Below are positions 43,315 to 51,407 of a stretch of DNA of 64,000 bases, in pieces. The notes below the pieces were generated by a model. The model was given only the letters and a program-made list of their open reading frames with translations, searched no databases and was not told where the DNA came from. Position 1 is the first letter of the stretch. The number at the start of each line of letters is the position of its first letter. The position numbers and the translations under genes were made by a program. This DNA is from Geothrix sp. 21YS21S-2 (GTDB taxonomy: Bacteria > Acidobacteriota > Holophagae > Holophagales > Holophagaceae), in NCBI RefSeq assembly GCF_030846775.1, contig NZ_CP132910.1, positions 3,406,001 through 3,470,000 of the forward strand. The letters are read 5' to 3'.

Positions 43315-44834
43315 TCGGCCACCCCCGCCATGAGCAGGCCCAGCTTCTCGCGGGTCGCCTCGAGGCTGGTGAGGACCTTGAGGATCCGCCCCTTGTAGAT
43401 GACGGCGATCCGGTCGGAGAGATTCATGATTTCCTCGAGCTCCTCGGAAATGAGGAGGATGCCTCCCCCCGCGCGGCGGCGGGCCAGGAGCTGGGAATGG
43501 ATGAATTCCTGGGCGCCCATGTCCACGCCCCGGGTGGGGTACACCGAGATGAGGGCCCTGGGCTCCCGGGCCAGCTCGCGGGCGAGGATCACCTTCTGGA
43601 TGTTGCCCCCGGACAGGGAGCCCCCCGCCGCTGAGGTGGAGGAGCAGCGGATGTCGAAGGACCCCTTGAGGGTCTCGGCGTTGCGGGCGATCTCCCCCAG
43701 CTTGAGCACCACGGACCAGCTGAACTGCGGGGTGGGGAAGTCCTTGAGGACCAGGTTCTCCTTCACCGTGAACCTGGGCACGATGCCCTCGTGGTGCCGA
43801 TCCTCGGGAATGTAGCCCAGGCCCGCGGCGATCATGGCCGCGGGGCTCCGGTTGGTCATGTCCTTGTCCAGGAACCGGACCGTGCCTGATTCCACGTGCC
43901 GCAGGCCCGTGAGCGCCTCGGCCAGCTCCCGCTGTCCGTTGCCGGAGACGCCGGCCAGGCCGAGGATCTCGCCGGCATGCACTTCCAGGTTGAGCCCGTC
44001 GAGGGCGAAGTGCCCGCGGTCGCCGCGCACCTTCAGGTCCCGGGCCTGCAGGATGGCCGGGCCCTCCACCAGCAGGCCCTCGTTGCGGGGCAGGTGGATC
44101 TCGCGGCCGGTCATGAGCGCGGCCAGCTCCGCCGGCGTGTGGTCCTCGGTGCGTCCGTTGAAGACCACCGCGCCGTGGCGCAGGATCGCTACCCGGTGGC
44201 TGAGTTCCTTCACTTCGTGGAGCTTGTGGCTGATGAAGATGATGGAGAGCTCGGCCGTCATGCGCTTGAGCCGGTCGATGAGATCGTCGGTCTCCTGCGG
44301 GGTGAGGGCGGAGGTGGGCTCGTCCAGGATGAGCAGCTGGGCGCCGAAGCAGAGGGTCTTGATGAGCTCCACCCGCTGCTGCTCGCCCACGGAGAGCTGC
44401 CAGACATAGGCATCGGGGTTCACCGGCAGCTCGTGGTGCTCGGAGACCTCGAGGATCCTCGCCCGGGTGGCCTTGAGATCCAGGTTCATGAACTTGTGGT
44501 GCTGCTTCAGGCCCAGGGCCACGTTCTCGGTCACCGTCATGTTGGGCACGAGCATGAAGTTCTGGTGCACCATGCCGATGCCCCGGGCGTAGGCGTCGTT
44601 GGGGGTGTGGAAGCGCACCTCCTCCCCGTTGATCGATATCGTCCCCGCGTCGGGCTGGTAGAGGCCCGCCAGGATGTTCATGAGGGTGGACTTCCCGGCC
44701 CCGTTCTCGCCCACGAGGGCCAGCACCTCGCCGCGGGCGACCCGCATGGAGACGTTGTTGCACGCCAGGATGCCGGGGAAGCGCTTGGTGATGCCGGAAA
44801 GCTGGAGCTCGTTGATGGGCTCGGCTGTTGCCAT
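43311..44834 (-). CDS. ABC transporter ATP-binding protein with two ATPase domains (nucleoside importer)
   Basis: 507 residues. Domain 1 has a full Walker A (GENGAGKST), a signature-like LSVGEQQRVE and Walker B LLILDEPTSAL. Domain 2 (from about 255) has a degenerate P-loop (GVSGNGQREL) but a signature LSGGNIQKV, and its Walker B is altered (ALISVYPTRGVD), which is usual for YufO/RbsA-type ATPases. It powers import of nucleosides or similar ligands. A 69-base gap with a strong hairpin separates it from the binding-protein gene, consistent with less ATPase than binding protein being made. Confidence 0.92.
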   Translation of the reverse strand: MATAEPINELQLSGITKRFPGILACNNVSMRVARGEVLALVGENGAGKSTLMNILAGLYQPDAGTISINGEEVRFHTPNDAYARGIGMVHQNFMLVPNMTVTENVALGLKQHHKFMNLDLKATRARILEVSEHHELPVNPDAYVWQLSVGEQQRVELIKTLCFGAQLLILDEPTSALTPQETDDLIDRLKRMTAELSIIFISHKLHEVKELSHRVAILRHGAVVFNGRTEDHTPAELAALMTGREIHLPRNEGLLVEGPAILQARDLKVRGDRGHFALDGLNLEVHAGEILGLAGVSGNGQRELAEALTGLRHVESGTVRFLDKDMTNRSPAAMIAAGLGYIPEDRHHEGIVPRFTVKENLVLKDFPTPQFSWSVVLKLGEIARNAETLKGSFDIRCSSTSAAGGSLSGGNIQKVILARELAREPRALISVYPTRGVDMGAQEFIHSQLLARRRAGGGILLISEELEEIMNLSDRIAVIYKGRILKVLTSLEATREKLGLLMAGVAE

Positions 44835-44854
44835 GGGGGTCTCCGGTAGAGAAC

Positions 44855-44887
44855 GGACCCCGGTATGCCTAGGGCAGACCGGGGTCC
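44855..44887 (-). terminator. Hairpin between the binding-protein and ATPase genes
   Basis: Arms 44855-44864 and 44878-44887 are perfectly complementary over 10 bp with a 13-base loop, 16 bases after the binding-protein stop. There is no U run, so it is probably an RNA-stabilising or attenuating stem rather than a full terminator. Confidence 0.5.
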
Positions 44888-44903
44888 ATGTTCCGGTGTT
44901 GCC

Positions 44904-45902
44904 TTAGAATTTGACGGCTTTCCAGTCCAGCTTGAGCTTGCCGGCGGTGAGATCGGCCTTGGCCTTGTCCACGGCCTTCCTGATGGCCGGGGTCAGGACC
45001 TTGCCCACCTTGTCGTTGTAGGCGAAGACGAAGCCCTTGTTGGCGAAGTTGAGGGGGATGTTCTCCCCGCCCTTGACGCCGGCCTCGCGCTTGGCGATGA
45101 GGACTTCGACCACCGTGGTGTAGTTGTAGCTGGAGGCCGCGAGCACCCGGGGGGACTCGGCCACGTGCAGCTGGGAGATGTCCTGGCCCGCCCACCAGAT
45201 GTTCTTGTCGGCGCTGGCGGCGACGGCGCGCAGGGCGCCCATGGCCTGCTGGGAGGAACCGGTGAGGAAGTCCGCTCCGGCCTTCATCTGGGTCTGGGCC
45301 AGCTCGGAGGCCTTCACGAAGTCGCCGAAGCTGCCCGTGTGGGCGACCTTGACGTTGACCTTGGGGTTCGCGGCCTTGGCGCCGAGGACGAAGCCGCGGT
45401 CGTACCGGGCGGCGTCACCGCCGTCGACGGGACCCACGAGGCCCACGGTATTGGTCTTGGTGACCATGCCGGCGATGATGCCGTTCAGGTAGCCGGTCTC
45501 CTCGCTCTCGGGCATGTAGGTGAAGACGTTCTTGCCGCCGATGTCGGCGCTGGTGCCGAACACGAAGGTCGTGTCCTTGAAGTCGGGGGCCATCTCGTTG
45601 ACCAGGTTCTTGTACTGGGCGCCGTGGCAGATGATGATGTCGAACTTCTTGGAGGCGTACTGCCGGGCAGCGGAACCCGCGTCCACCGGCTTCATCTTCT
45701 CGCTGTAGCTGTACTCGACCTTGGCTTCGCCGTATTCCTTCTGCACGGCCTTGATGGCGTCGTGCATGGACTGGCACCAGCCCTTGTCGTCCACGGTGGA
45801 CTCGACGATGAGGGCGATCTTGACCTTGGCCTTGGGGGGGGCTGCGGAGAGCCCGCAGGTGAATGCAAAGACCGCTCCTAGAGCGAGAACTGGCTTCCTC
45901 AT
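44904..45902 (-). CDS. BMP-family ABC transporter substrate-binding protein
   Basis: 332 residues with a signal peptide (residues 1-20, KPVLALGAVFAFTCGLSAA); no lipobox cysteine is obvious at the usual cleavage point, so it may be soluble in the periplasm. The core KIALIVESTVDDKGWCQSMH, FVFGTSADI, and GLVGPVDGGDAARYDRGFV fit the BMP (PnrA-like) family that binds purine nucleosides. It begins the importer operon, with an AGGAGG site nine bases before the ATG. With the downstream hydroxylase in the same orientation, purine nucleosides are the likely ligand. Confidence 0.9.
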   Translation of the reverse strand: MRKPVLALGAVFAFTCGLSAAPPKAKVKIALIVESTVDDKGWCQSMHDAIKAVQKEYGEAKVEYSYSEKMKPVDAGSAARQYASKKFDIIICHGAQYKNLVNEMAPDFKDTTFVFGTSADIGGKNVFTYMPESEETGYLNGIIAGMVTKTNTVGLVGPVDGGDAARYDRGFVLGAKAANPKVNVKVAHTGSFGDFVKASELAQTQMKAGADFLTGSSQQAMGALRAVAASADKNIWWAGQDISQLHVAESPRVLAASSYNYTTVVEVLIAKREAGVKGGENIPLNFANKGFVFAYNDKVGKVLTPAIRKAVDKAKADLTAGKLKLDWKAVKF

Positions 45903-45943
45903 GGTCTGCCTCCTGGTTGGGGTGAAGGGATTTGTCGTTCGCA

Positions 45944-45972
45944 AGTGTACCCGGTCCCGGGCGGATGACTGG
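45944..45972 (-). promoter_or_regulatory. Possible promoter of the BMP importer operon
   Basis: TACACT (45944-45949, minus strand) is the same -10 word as at the NCS2 promoter. The region 16-17 bases upstream has no good -35 box. Runs of seven T (45973-45979) and AAAAATTT (45991-45998) follow upstream, about 19 bases apart, loosely echoing the tandem A/T element. Weak evidence. Confidence 0.3.
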
Positions 45973-46055
45973 TTTTTTTCCTGGAATAATAAAAATTTGT
46001 CCACCCCGTTGCCTTACCCTGGTAGCCTCCCCGGCAACGAAACGGAGGTTTCCCC

Positions 46056-46550
46056 ATGGTCGACCAGCCCGGACCCACGTCCGCCCAGATCCTGCGCCAT
46101 CTGCGCCGGGCCAACGCCATCGCCGCCCGGGCCGTGGCCATGGGCCACCACCCCTTCGGGGCCCTGCTCGTGGCCCCCGACCACGAGACGGTTCTCCTGG
46201 AGCAGGGCAACGTCAGCACCGTGAACCACGCCGAAAGCGTCCTGGCCCGCACCGCGGACATGAACTTCTCTTCAGACTATCTCTGGGAATGCACGCTTTA
46301 CACCACTGTGGAGCCCTGCGCCATGTGCGCGGCGACCCAGTACTGGGCCAATATCGGCCGGCTGGTCTACGGCCTGGATGAGCGGCGCCTGCTGGAGCTG
46401 ACCGGGGACGACCCGGAGAACCCGACCATGGACGTGCCGGCGCGCTACATCTATGCCCACAGCCAGAAGGCGATCCAGGTCACCGGGCCGGTCCTGGAGG
46501 TGGAAGGGGAGATCGCCGAACTGCACCGGGGCTTCTGGAAGAGGACGTAG
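46056..46550 (+). CDS. Nucleoside/guanine deaminase (CDA fold)
   Basis: 164 residues. The zinc-binding HAE motif is at 58-60 and PCAMC at 87-91, the signature of the cytidine-deaminase-like family including guanine deaminase and TadA. A TadA-type RNA enzyme would normally have a different C-terminus; here the long tail with YIYAHSQKAIQV suggests a free-base or nucleoside deaminase. With purine importers and a xanthine-dehydrogenase-type enzyme next door (divergent), guanine to xanthine is a natural guess. A GGAGG ribosome site precedes the ATG. Confidence 0.8.
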   Translation: MVDQPGPTSAQILRHLRRANAIAARAVAMGHHPFGALLVAPDHETVLLEQGNVSTVNHAESVLARTADMNFSSDYLWECTLYTTVEPCAMCAATQYWANIGRLVYGLDERRLLELTGDDPENPTMDVPARYIYAHSQKAIQVTGPVLEVEGEIAELHRGFWKRT

Positions 46551-46580
46551 ATCCTTCCTCGCCGAGGAAAACAGGATCTA
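46548..46580. terminator. Hairpin between the deaminase and aldolase genes
   Basis: An outer stem TAGATCCT (46548-46555) pairs with AGGATCTA (46573-46580) and an inner TCCTC/GAGGA stem closes the loop. It overlaps the deaminase stop and lies just beyond the convergent aldolase stop, so it may end both transcripts; U runs are lacking. Confidence 0.5.
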
Positions 46581-47225
46581 TCGGCCGCTCTTCTTCCAGT
46601 CGGCCAGGAAGCCTTCGATGCCCTTGTCGGTCAGGGGATGGGCCAGCATCTGGTCGAAGACCTTCGTGGGGATCGTCGCCACGTGGGCGCCGGCCAGGGC
46701 GGACTCGGTGACGTGGCGGGGGCTGCGGATGGAGGCGGAGAGGACGTTGGTCTCCAGGTCGTAGTTGGTGAAGATCGTCACCAGGTCCTCGATGAGCTCC
46801 ATGCCCACGGCGTTGATGTCGTCCAGGCGGCCCACGAAGGGGCTCACGTAGGTGGCGCCGGCCTTGGCGGCCATGAGGCCCTGGGTGGCGCTGAAGCAGA
46901 GGGTGACGTTGGTGCGGATGCCCTCGGCCTTGAAGGCGTGGGTGGCCTTGAGGCCCTCGGCGGTCAGCGGCACCTTCACCACGACGTTCTTGTGGATCTT
47001 GGCCAGGAGGCGGCCCTCCTTGATCATGGTGGGGGCGTCCAGGGCGATGACCTCGGCGGAGATGGGGCCGTCCACGATGGCGCAGATCTCCTCGATGATC
47101 GCCTCGAAGGGCTTGCCGGATTCCTTGGCGATGAGGCTGGGGTTGGTCGTGACGCCGTCCAGGATCCCCCATTCGTTGATGCGCTTGATTTCGCTGATGT
47201 TGGCAGTGTCGATGAAGAATTTCAT
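46578..47225 (-). CDS. fsa: Fructose-6-phosphate aldolase/transaldolase-like (FSA/TalC family)
   Basis: 215 residues, the size of the short FSA/TalC family rather than full transaldolase. It begins [13 protein letters not shown], with GVTTNPSL and the Schiff-base lysine K84 in VVVKVPLT, followed by [11 protein letters not shown] and SPFVGRLDD. The enzyme forms or cleaves C6/C7 sugar phosphates, either as F6P aldolase or as a small transaldolase in the pentose phosphate pathway. It faces the deaminase tail to tail and shares a divergent gap with thyX. Confidence 0.92.
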   Translation of the reverse strand: MKFFIDTANISEIKRINEWGILDGVTTNPSLIAKESGKPFEAIIEEICAIVDGPISAEVIALDAPTMIKEGRLLAKIHKNVVVKVPLTAEGLKATHAFKAEGIRTNVTLCFSATQGLMAAKAGATYVSPFVGRLDDINAVGMELIEDLVTIFTNYDLETNVLSASIRSPRHVTESALAGAHVATIPTKVFDQMLAHPLTDKGIEGFLADWKKSGR

Positions 47226-47377
47226 GGGGTCTCCGGTGGGGCCTGGAGGTCGCGCGCCCCGTCGACGTCGGGACCGGCCGGGGCGCGCGGGGTTCGCCTG
47301 CCAAGCACCCCCATTCTCGCAGGTCCCCGGGGGCGCAGGAAGTGGCCCTGGTTACAATGGGGCTCAGGAGACCTCCC

Positions 47378-48058
47378 ATGCCCTTGACCGAACTGGCCGT
47401 CCTGGACCGCGGATTCGTGAAGCTGGTGGACCACATGGGGTCCGACCTCAGCGTGGTGAACGCCGCACGGGTGTCCTTCGGAAAGCGCAAGGAGGTGTAC
47501 GACGAGGCGGACGGCAAGCTCATTTCGTACCTGGCCGAGCACGACCACACCTCGCCCTTCCGGCACACGGCTCTAACTTTTCATGTGAAGGCACCGATCT
47601 TCGTCTTCCGGCAGTGGATGAAACACCGCATTGCCAGCGAATTTAATGAAATCAGCGGCCGCTATGTGGAGTTCCCAGAAGATGAATTCTTTGTTCCCGA
47701 GACCTTTCGCCGCCAAGCCAAGGTGAACAAGCAGGGATCCGAGGGCCAGGTGGACGGCGAGGCGAGAGACCAGGCCCACGCCCTGTTCCTGGACGCCTGC
47801 CGGAACGCCGTCGCCCAATACAAGAAACTCATCAGCCTGGGCGTCTGCCGCGAGCAGGCCCGCTGCGTGCTGCCCCTGGGGCTCTACTCCGAGGTCTACT
47901 GGACGGTCAGCCTCCAGGCGGCGGCCCACTTCATCCGGCTGCGCACCGACGGCCACGCCCAGTGGGAGATCCAGCAGTACGCCCACGCGGTGCGCCGCAT
48001 GGTCGAGGAGCTCTTCCCCAACTCCCTCAAGGCCCTCCTGGAGAACGTCCACCCGTGA
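47378..48058 (+). CDS. thyX: Flavin-dependent thymidylate synthase
   Basis: 226 residues. The ThyX fold is clear: HTSPFRHTALTFHVKAPIFVFRQW, then KHRIASEFNEISGRYVEF. The canonical RHRx7S motif appears as KHR (82-84) with S93, so the first Arg is Lys and the spacing to the Ser is one residue longer. The enzyme makes dTMP from dUMP with FAD and methylene-tetrahydrofolate. The ATG at 47378 has a CAGGAG site. Its stop overlaps the next gene's GTG by four bases. Confidence 0.9.
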   Translation: MPLTELAVLDRGFVKLVDHMGSDLSVVNAARVSFGKRKEVYDEADGKLISYLAEHDHTSPFRHTALTFHVKAPIFVFRQWMKHRIASEFNEISGRYVEFPEDEFFVPETFRRQAKVNKQGSEGQVDGEARDQAHALFLDACRNAVAQYKKLISLGVCREQARCVLPLGLYSEVYWTVSLQAAAHFIRLRTDGHAQWEIQQYAHAVRRMVEELFPNSLKALLENVHP

Positions 48059-49260
48059 CCCTCCCGCCCCTCAATCCCGCCCTGTTCCACCTGGACGCCG
48101 ACCACCTCTGGCTCATGCACTGCTCCGAGGGACCCGTGCCCCGGTCGGTGGTGCGCAGCATCCGGGCCTACCTCCACAAGGAGCTGTGGCCCTGGGAGCT
48201 GAAGTGGAAGGAGGACTACCTGGGCATCCCGGACGCCCTGCGCCGGGAGGCCGCCAGGATCGTGGGCGGCGAGGCCGCGGACATCACCCTCACCCCCTCC
48301 ACGTCGTCGGGCCTGGTGGCCGTGGCCCAGGGGATGCGCTGGAGCCGCGGGGACGAGGTGGTGGCGCCCCTGGGGGAGTTCCCCACCAACATCTGGCCCT
48401 GGAAGGCCCTGGAGGCGCGCGGCGTGCGGTTCCGGGAGATCCCCCTGTGGGAGGGGCACCAGGCCGGGGCCGCCGCATGGAGCTCCACGCCCCCCGCGGC
48501 CGGGGACGACGTGGAAGCCCGCCTGCTGGCCGCCCTGGGCCACTCCACCCGGGTCCTGGCCGTTTCCTGGGTGCGTTTCCAGGATGGCCTGAGGCTGGAC
48601 ATCGCCTCCCTGGGCGCGGCGTGCCGGGCCCGGGGGGTCCATCTGGTGGTGGACGGCATCCAGGGCGCCGGAACCCTGCCGGCGGACCTGTCGGGGGCCA
48701 GCGCCTTCGCCTCGGGCGGGCACAAGGGCCTCCTGGGCCCCCAGGGCCAGGGGTTCCTGTGGACCGACCCGGCCTTCCGCAAGGACCTGATCCCCCTGGG
48801 GTCCTGGATGTCGGTGGAGGAGGGCACCGCCTTCGACCGCGCCTCCACGGACCACGACCGCGCGTGGCTCGCGGACGGCCAGCGCATGGAGCCGGGGACC
48901 CTGAGCATCGTCTCCTGCGCCGGGGCCCTGGAATCCTTCCGCACCGTGAACGAGGCCGGCATCCCCGCCATCGCCGCCCACATCCGCCTCCTGCAGGAGC
49001 GCTTCCTGGAGGGGCTGGCGAAGAACCCCGCCTGGGCCGGGGAGGCCGGGCGCCTGCGGACCTTGCTGGAAGCGGGGCGCCTGGGCTCCATCCTGAGCCT
49101 CCACCACGGCGGCCGCGGACCGGCGGCCATGCACGAACTCCTCATGAAGGGCATGCGGCGGGGCGTCTACGCCTCCGTGCGGGAAGGCTACCTGCGGGTG
49201 GCCTTCCACGGCTGGCACGAGCCGGAGGACGTGGAACGCGTGGTGGATTGGCTGGAATAG
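48055..49260 (+). CDS. Class V aminotransferase-fold PLP enzyme
   Basis: 401 residues. The PLP lysine is about K224 in ASGGHKGLLGPQG, with DGIQGAGTLPADL upstream and a TPSTSSGLVAVAQG cofactor loop near 80; no active-site Cys in the desulfurase position is evident, so it may be an epimerase, kynureninase-like or other beta-elimination enzyme. It starts at a GTG overlapping the thyX stop (GTGA), so it is co-translated with thyX. Substrate unknown. Confidence 0.7.
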   Translation: MTLPPLNPALFHLDADHLWLMHCSEGPVPRSVVRSIRAYLHKELWPWELKWKEDYLGIPDALRREAARIVGGEAADITLTPSTSSGLVAVAQGMRWSRGDEVVAPLGEFPTNIWPWKALEARGVRFREIPLWEGHQAGAAAWSSTPPAAGDDVEARLLAALGHSTRVLAVSWVRFQDGLRLDIASLGAACRARGVHLVVDGIQGAGTLPADLSGASAFASGGHKGLLGPQGQGFLWTDPAFRKDLIPLGSWMSVEEGTAFDRASTDHDRAWLADGQRMEPGTLSIVSCAGALESFRTVNEAGIPAIAAHIRLLQERFLEGLAKNPAWAGEAGRLRTLLEAGRLGSILSLHHGGRGPAAMHELLMKGMRRGVYASVREGYLRVAFHGWHEPEDVERVVDWLE

Positions 49261-49294
49261 TCGCTCTACCATGGAGGGTCGCCCCGGAGAATCC

Positions 49295-49801
49295 ATGACC
49301 CCACTGCTCCTCAGCCTGCTGCTCGCCGCCGCCCCGGTGGTTCCCGACGGGGGGACCGTCGTGGCCAAGGGCCAGAGGTTCCTGGCCGAAGTGGCGCGCA
49401 CCCCCCAGGAGCAGGCCCTGGGCCTCATGCGCCGGCAGTCCCTGGCCAAGGACCGCTGCATGATCTTCCTCTACCCCGAGGAGGGCAACCGCAGCATCTG
49501 GATGAAGAACTGCCTCATCTCCCTGGACGTGGCCTGGGTCAGGGAGGACGGCACCATCGTGGAGACCGCCGAGGCCGTGCCCCCCTGCTCCCCCATGCGG
49601 GGCGACGACTGCCCCACCTACGGCGGGGCCGTGCTGTCCCGGCACTTCGTGGAGTTCCCCTCAGGCACCCTCCGGCGCCTGGCCCTGCGCAAGGGGGACC
49701 GCCTGGGATGGAGCCTGGTCCTCAGTGACGGCGCCACCGTCACCGGCGGCCTCCCGGTGCCCGCCGAGGGCGCGAAGCACAAGAAGGGCAAGAAGAAGTA
49801 G
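49295..49801 (+). CDS. DUF192-family secreted protein
   Basis: 168 residues with a signal peptide (MTPLLLSLLLAAAP). The core FLAEVARTPQEQALGLMRRQSL, IFLYPEEGNRSIWMKNCLISLDVAWV and VETAEAVPPC fits DUF192, small extracytoplasmic beta-barrel proteins of unknown function. The C-terminus is Lys-rich. It follows the aminotransferase gene after 34 bases. Confidence 0.8.
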   Translation: MTPLLLSLLLAAAPVVPDGGTVVAKGQRFLAEVARTPQEQALGLMRRQSLAKDRCMIFLYPEEGNRSIWMKNCLISLDVAWVREDGTIVETAEAVPPCSPMRGDDCPTYGGAVLSRHFVEFPSGTLRRLALRKGDRLGWSLVLSDGATVTGGLPVPAEGAKHKKGKKK

Positions 49802-50644
49802 CTACCCGACCGGGACGTCGGCCTCGGGGACCTTCTTGACGGGGGGCTCGACGCCCCTCCACCCGGTCCTCCAGGCCAGGTTCATGGCCAGGGAGCCCAG
49901 GATGAACGCCGCGAAGAAGTAGACGAAGAACCGCTCCCGCAGCACCGGGATCATGGCCAGGACGAAGAGGATGGCCAGGGTCAGGAGCCGGGCCGCGCCC
50001 GGGCTCGCGGAGCGCTTCTTGAAGCTGGGGAAGCGCACGGTGGAGACCATGAGCAGGCCCACCAGGACCAGCAGGGCCGCAAATACGTAGGCCACCCACG
50101 GCCGGGTGGGGGCTTCGGGCCAGCAGAGGATCACTGCGGCGACGCAGGCGGCGCCCGCGGGGATGGGCATGCCCACGAAGAAGCGGGAGTCCACGAACCC
50201 GACCTGGACGTTGAACCGGGCCAGGCGCAGGGCCCCGCAGGCCACGAAAAAGAAGGAGGCCCCCCAGCCCACGGCGCGCAGCTGGGGATCGGCCAGGCCG
50301 AGCTGGAAGAACCCGTAGCGGTAGGCCAGGATGGCGGGGGCCATGCCGAAGCTGAGGACGTCGGCCAGGGAATCGAGCTGAACGCCGAATTCCGTGGCGG
50401 TATTGGTGGCCCGGGCGACGCGGCCGTCCAAACCGTCGAATACACCGGCGGCGAGGAGCAGGCCGGCGCCCCACAGGAAGTTGACGCCCGGGTGGTCACC
50501 CGCGGCGTTGATGGACATGACCACGCTGGAAAACCCGCAGAGGACGGACAGCAGCGTGATGGCGGAGGGCAGGGCGAACTTGGACCGGGCCACGACCCGC
50601 CGCCGGCGCTCCCGGCGCTCCTCAGGGTTCATTTTCTGTTTCAT
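49802..50644 (-). CDS. pssA: CDP-diacylglycerol-serine O-phosphatidyltransferase
   Basis: 280 residues with about eight membrane helices. The CDP-alcohol phosphatidyltransferase motif DGxxAR-x8-Gx3Dx3D is seen as DGRVARATNTATEFGVQLDSLAD, with its three Asp. PssA makes phosphatidylserine, the precursor of phosphatidylethanolamine, in the inner membrane. The N-terminus (MNPEERRERRRRVVARSKF) is very basic. It ends directly beside the DUF192 gene. Confidence 0.88.
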   Translation of the reverse strand: MKQKMNPEERRERRRRVVARSKFALPSAITLLSVLCGFSSVVMSINAAGDHPGVNFLWGAGLLLAAGVFDGLDGRVARATNTATEFGVQLDSLADVLSFGMAPAILAYRYGFFQLGLADPQLRAVGWGASFFFVACGALRLARFNVQVGFVDSRFFVGMPIPAGAACVAAVILCWPEAPTRPWVAYVFAALLVLVGLLMVSTVRFPSFKKRSASPGAARLLTLAILFVLAMIPVLRERFFVYFFAAFILGSLAMNLAWRTGWRGVEPPVKKVPEADVPVG

Positions 50645-50772
50645 GTACCCGATTCTCCCACTAAACCCTTGTGAGGCGTGCGAGCAAATTTACCAGTCCG
50701 GCTCCGGCACCGATTATGCTGGCAACCCCCTGGAACCCTGCCTACATTGGGAAGACTTGACTGGAGGGATCC

Positions 50773-51159
50773 ATGGACAGGGTGCTGCAATTCGTTCTGG
50801 TGGTGGTGCTTCTGGTCCTGACGGGGTTCATCGTTCCCCTCCTGCTCCAGCTCATGCGCACGGCCAAGGCCGTGGAGGCGCTGGCCGAGAGCGCCCGGGA
50901 GGACCTGCGGCAGATCTCACGGGACGTGCACCAGACGCGCGAGAGCCTGGACCGGGTGACGGGCCTGGTGGAACGGAGCCTCGAGTTCCCGGCGACCGCG
51001 GGAGGCCTGGCCGTGGCCCTGGTGCGGTCCCTGACCGGCCTTTTGGACCGCGGGCCCTCACCTTGGCTGGAGGCCCTCCTGACAGCGGTGAAAATCGGCA
51101 TATCTTTCTTCAAGCGGCCCCCTGGGGACGCCACTGAAAAGGAGACGCCACATGAGTGA
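50773..51159 (+). CDS. DUF948-family membrane protein
   Basis: 128 residues: an N-terminal transmembrane helix (VLVVVLLVLTGFIVPLLLQL), then a helical region with a coiled-coil pattern (LAESAREDLRQISRDVHQTRESLDRV), as in DUF948. The next gene, a YtxH protein, overlaps its end by eight bases; the pair is common in envelope stress loci. Good GGAGGG site before the ATG. Confidence 0.7.
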   Translation: MDRVLQFVLVVVLLVLTGFIVPLLLQLMRTAKAVEALAESAREDLRQISRDVHQTRESLDRVTGLVERSLEFPATAGGLAVALVRSLTGLLDRGPSPWLEALLTAVKIGISFFKRPPGDATEKETPHE

Positions 51160-51376
51160 TTCAAGGGATACCACGGGTTCCACGCTGCTGTTCTTTCTCC
51201 TGGGTGCCGCGGTGGGCGCGGTGGTGGTGGCCCTCACCACCCCGAAGACGGGCCGGGAGCTGCGGGGCGACCTCAAGGACATGTCCAACAAGGTTCGCGA
51301 CAAGGCCCGCCGCCTCGGCAACGAGATCTATTCCAACGCTGCCGACGGCGTGTCCGACGAGGCGTCCCGGGGCTGA
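51152..51376 (+). CDS. YtxH-family small membrane protein
   Basis: 74 residues: a short N-terminal tail, a transmembrane helix (LLFFLLGAAVGAVVVALTT), then TPKTGRELRGDLKD and a Lys/Arg helical tail, the YtxH pattern. An AAGGAG site lies within the end of the DUF948 gene. Function unknown; usually paired with DUF948 proteins. Confidence 0.75.
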   Translation: MSDSRDTTGSTLLFFLLGAAVGAVVVALTTPKTGRELRGDLKDMSNKVRDKARRLGNEIYSNAADGVSDEASRG

Positions 51377-51407
51377 TCCCGTATAGACTGGGTGCCGTGG
51401 GGCATTC

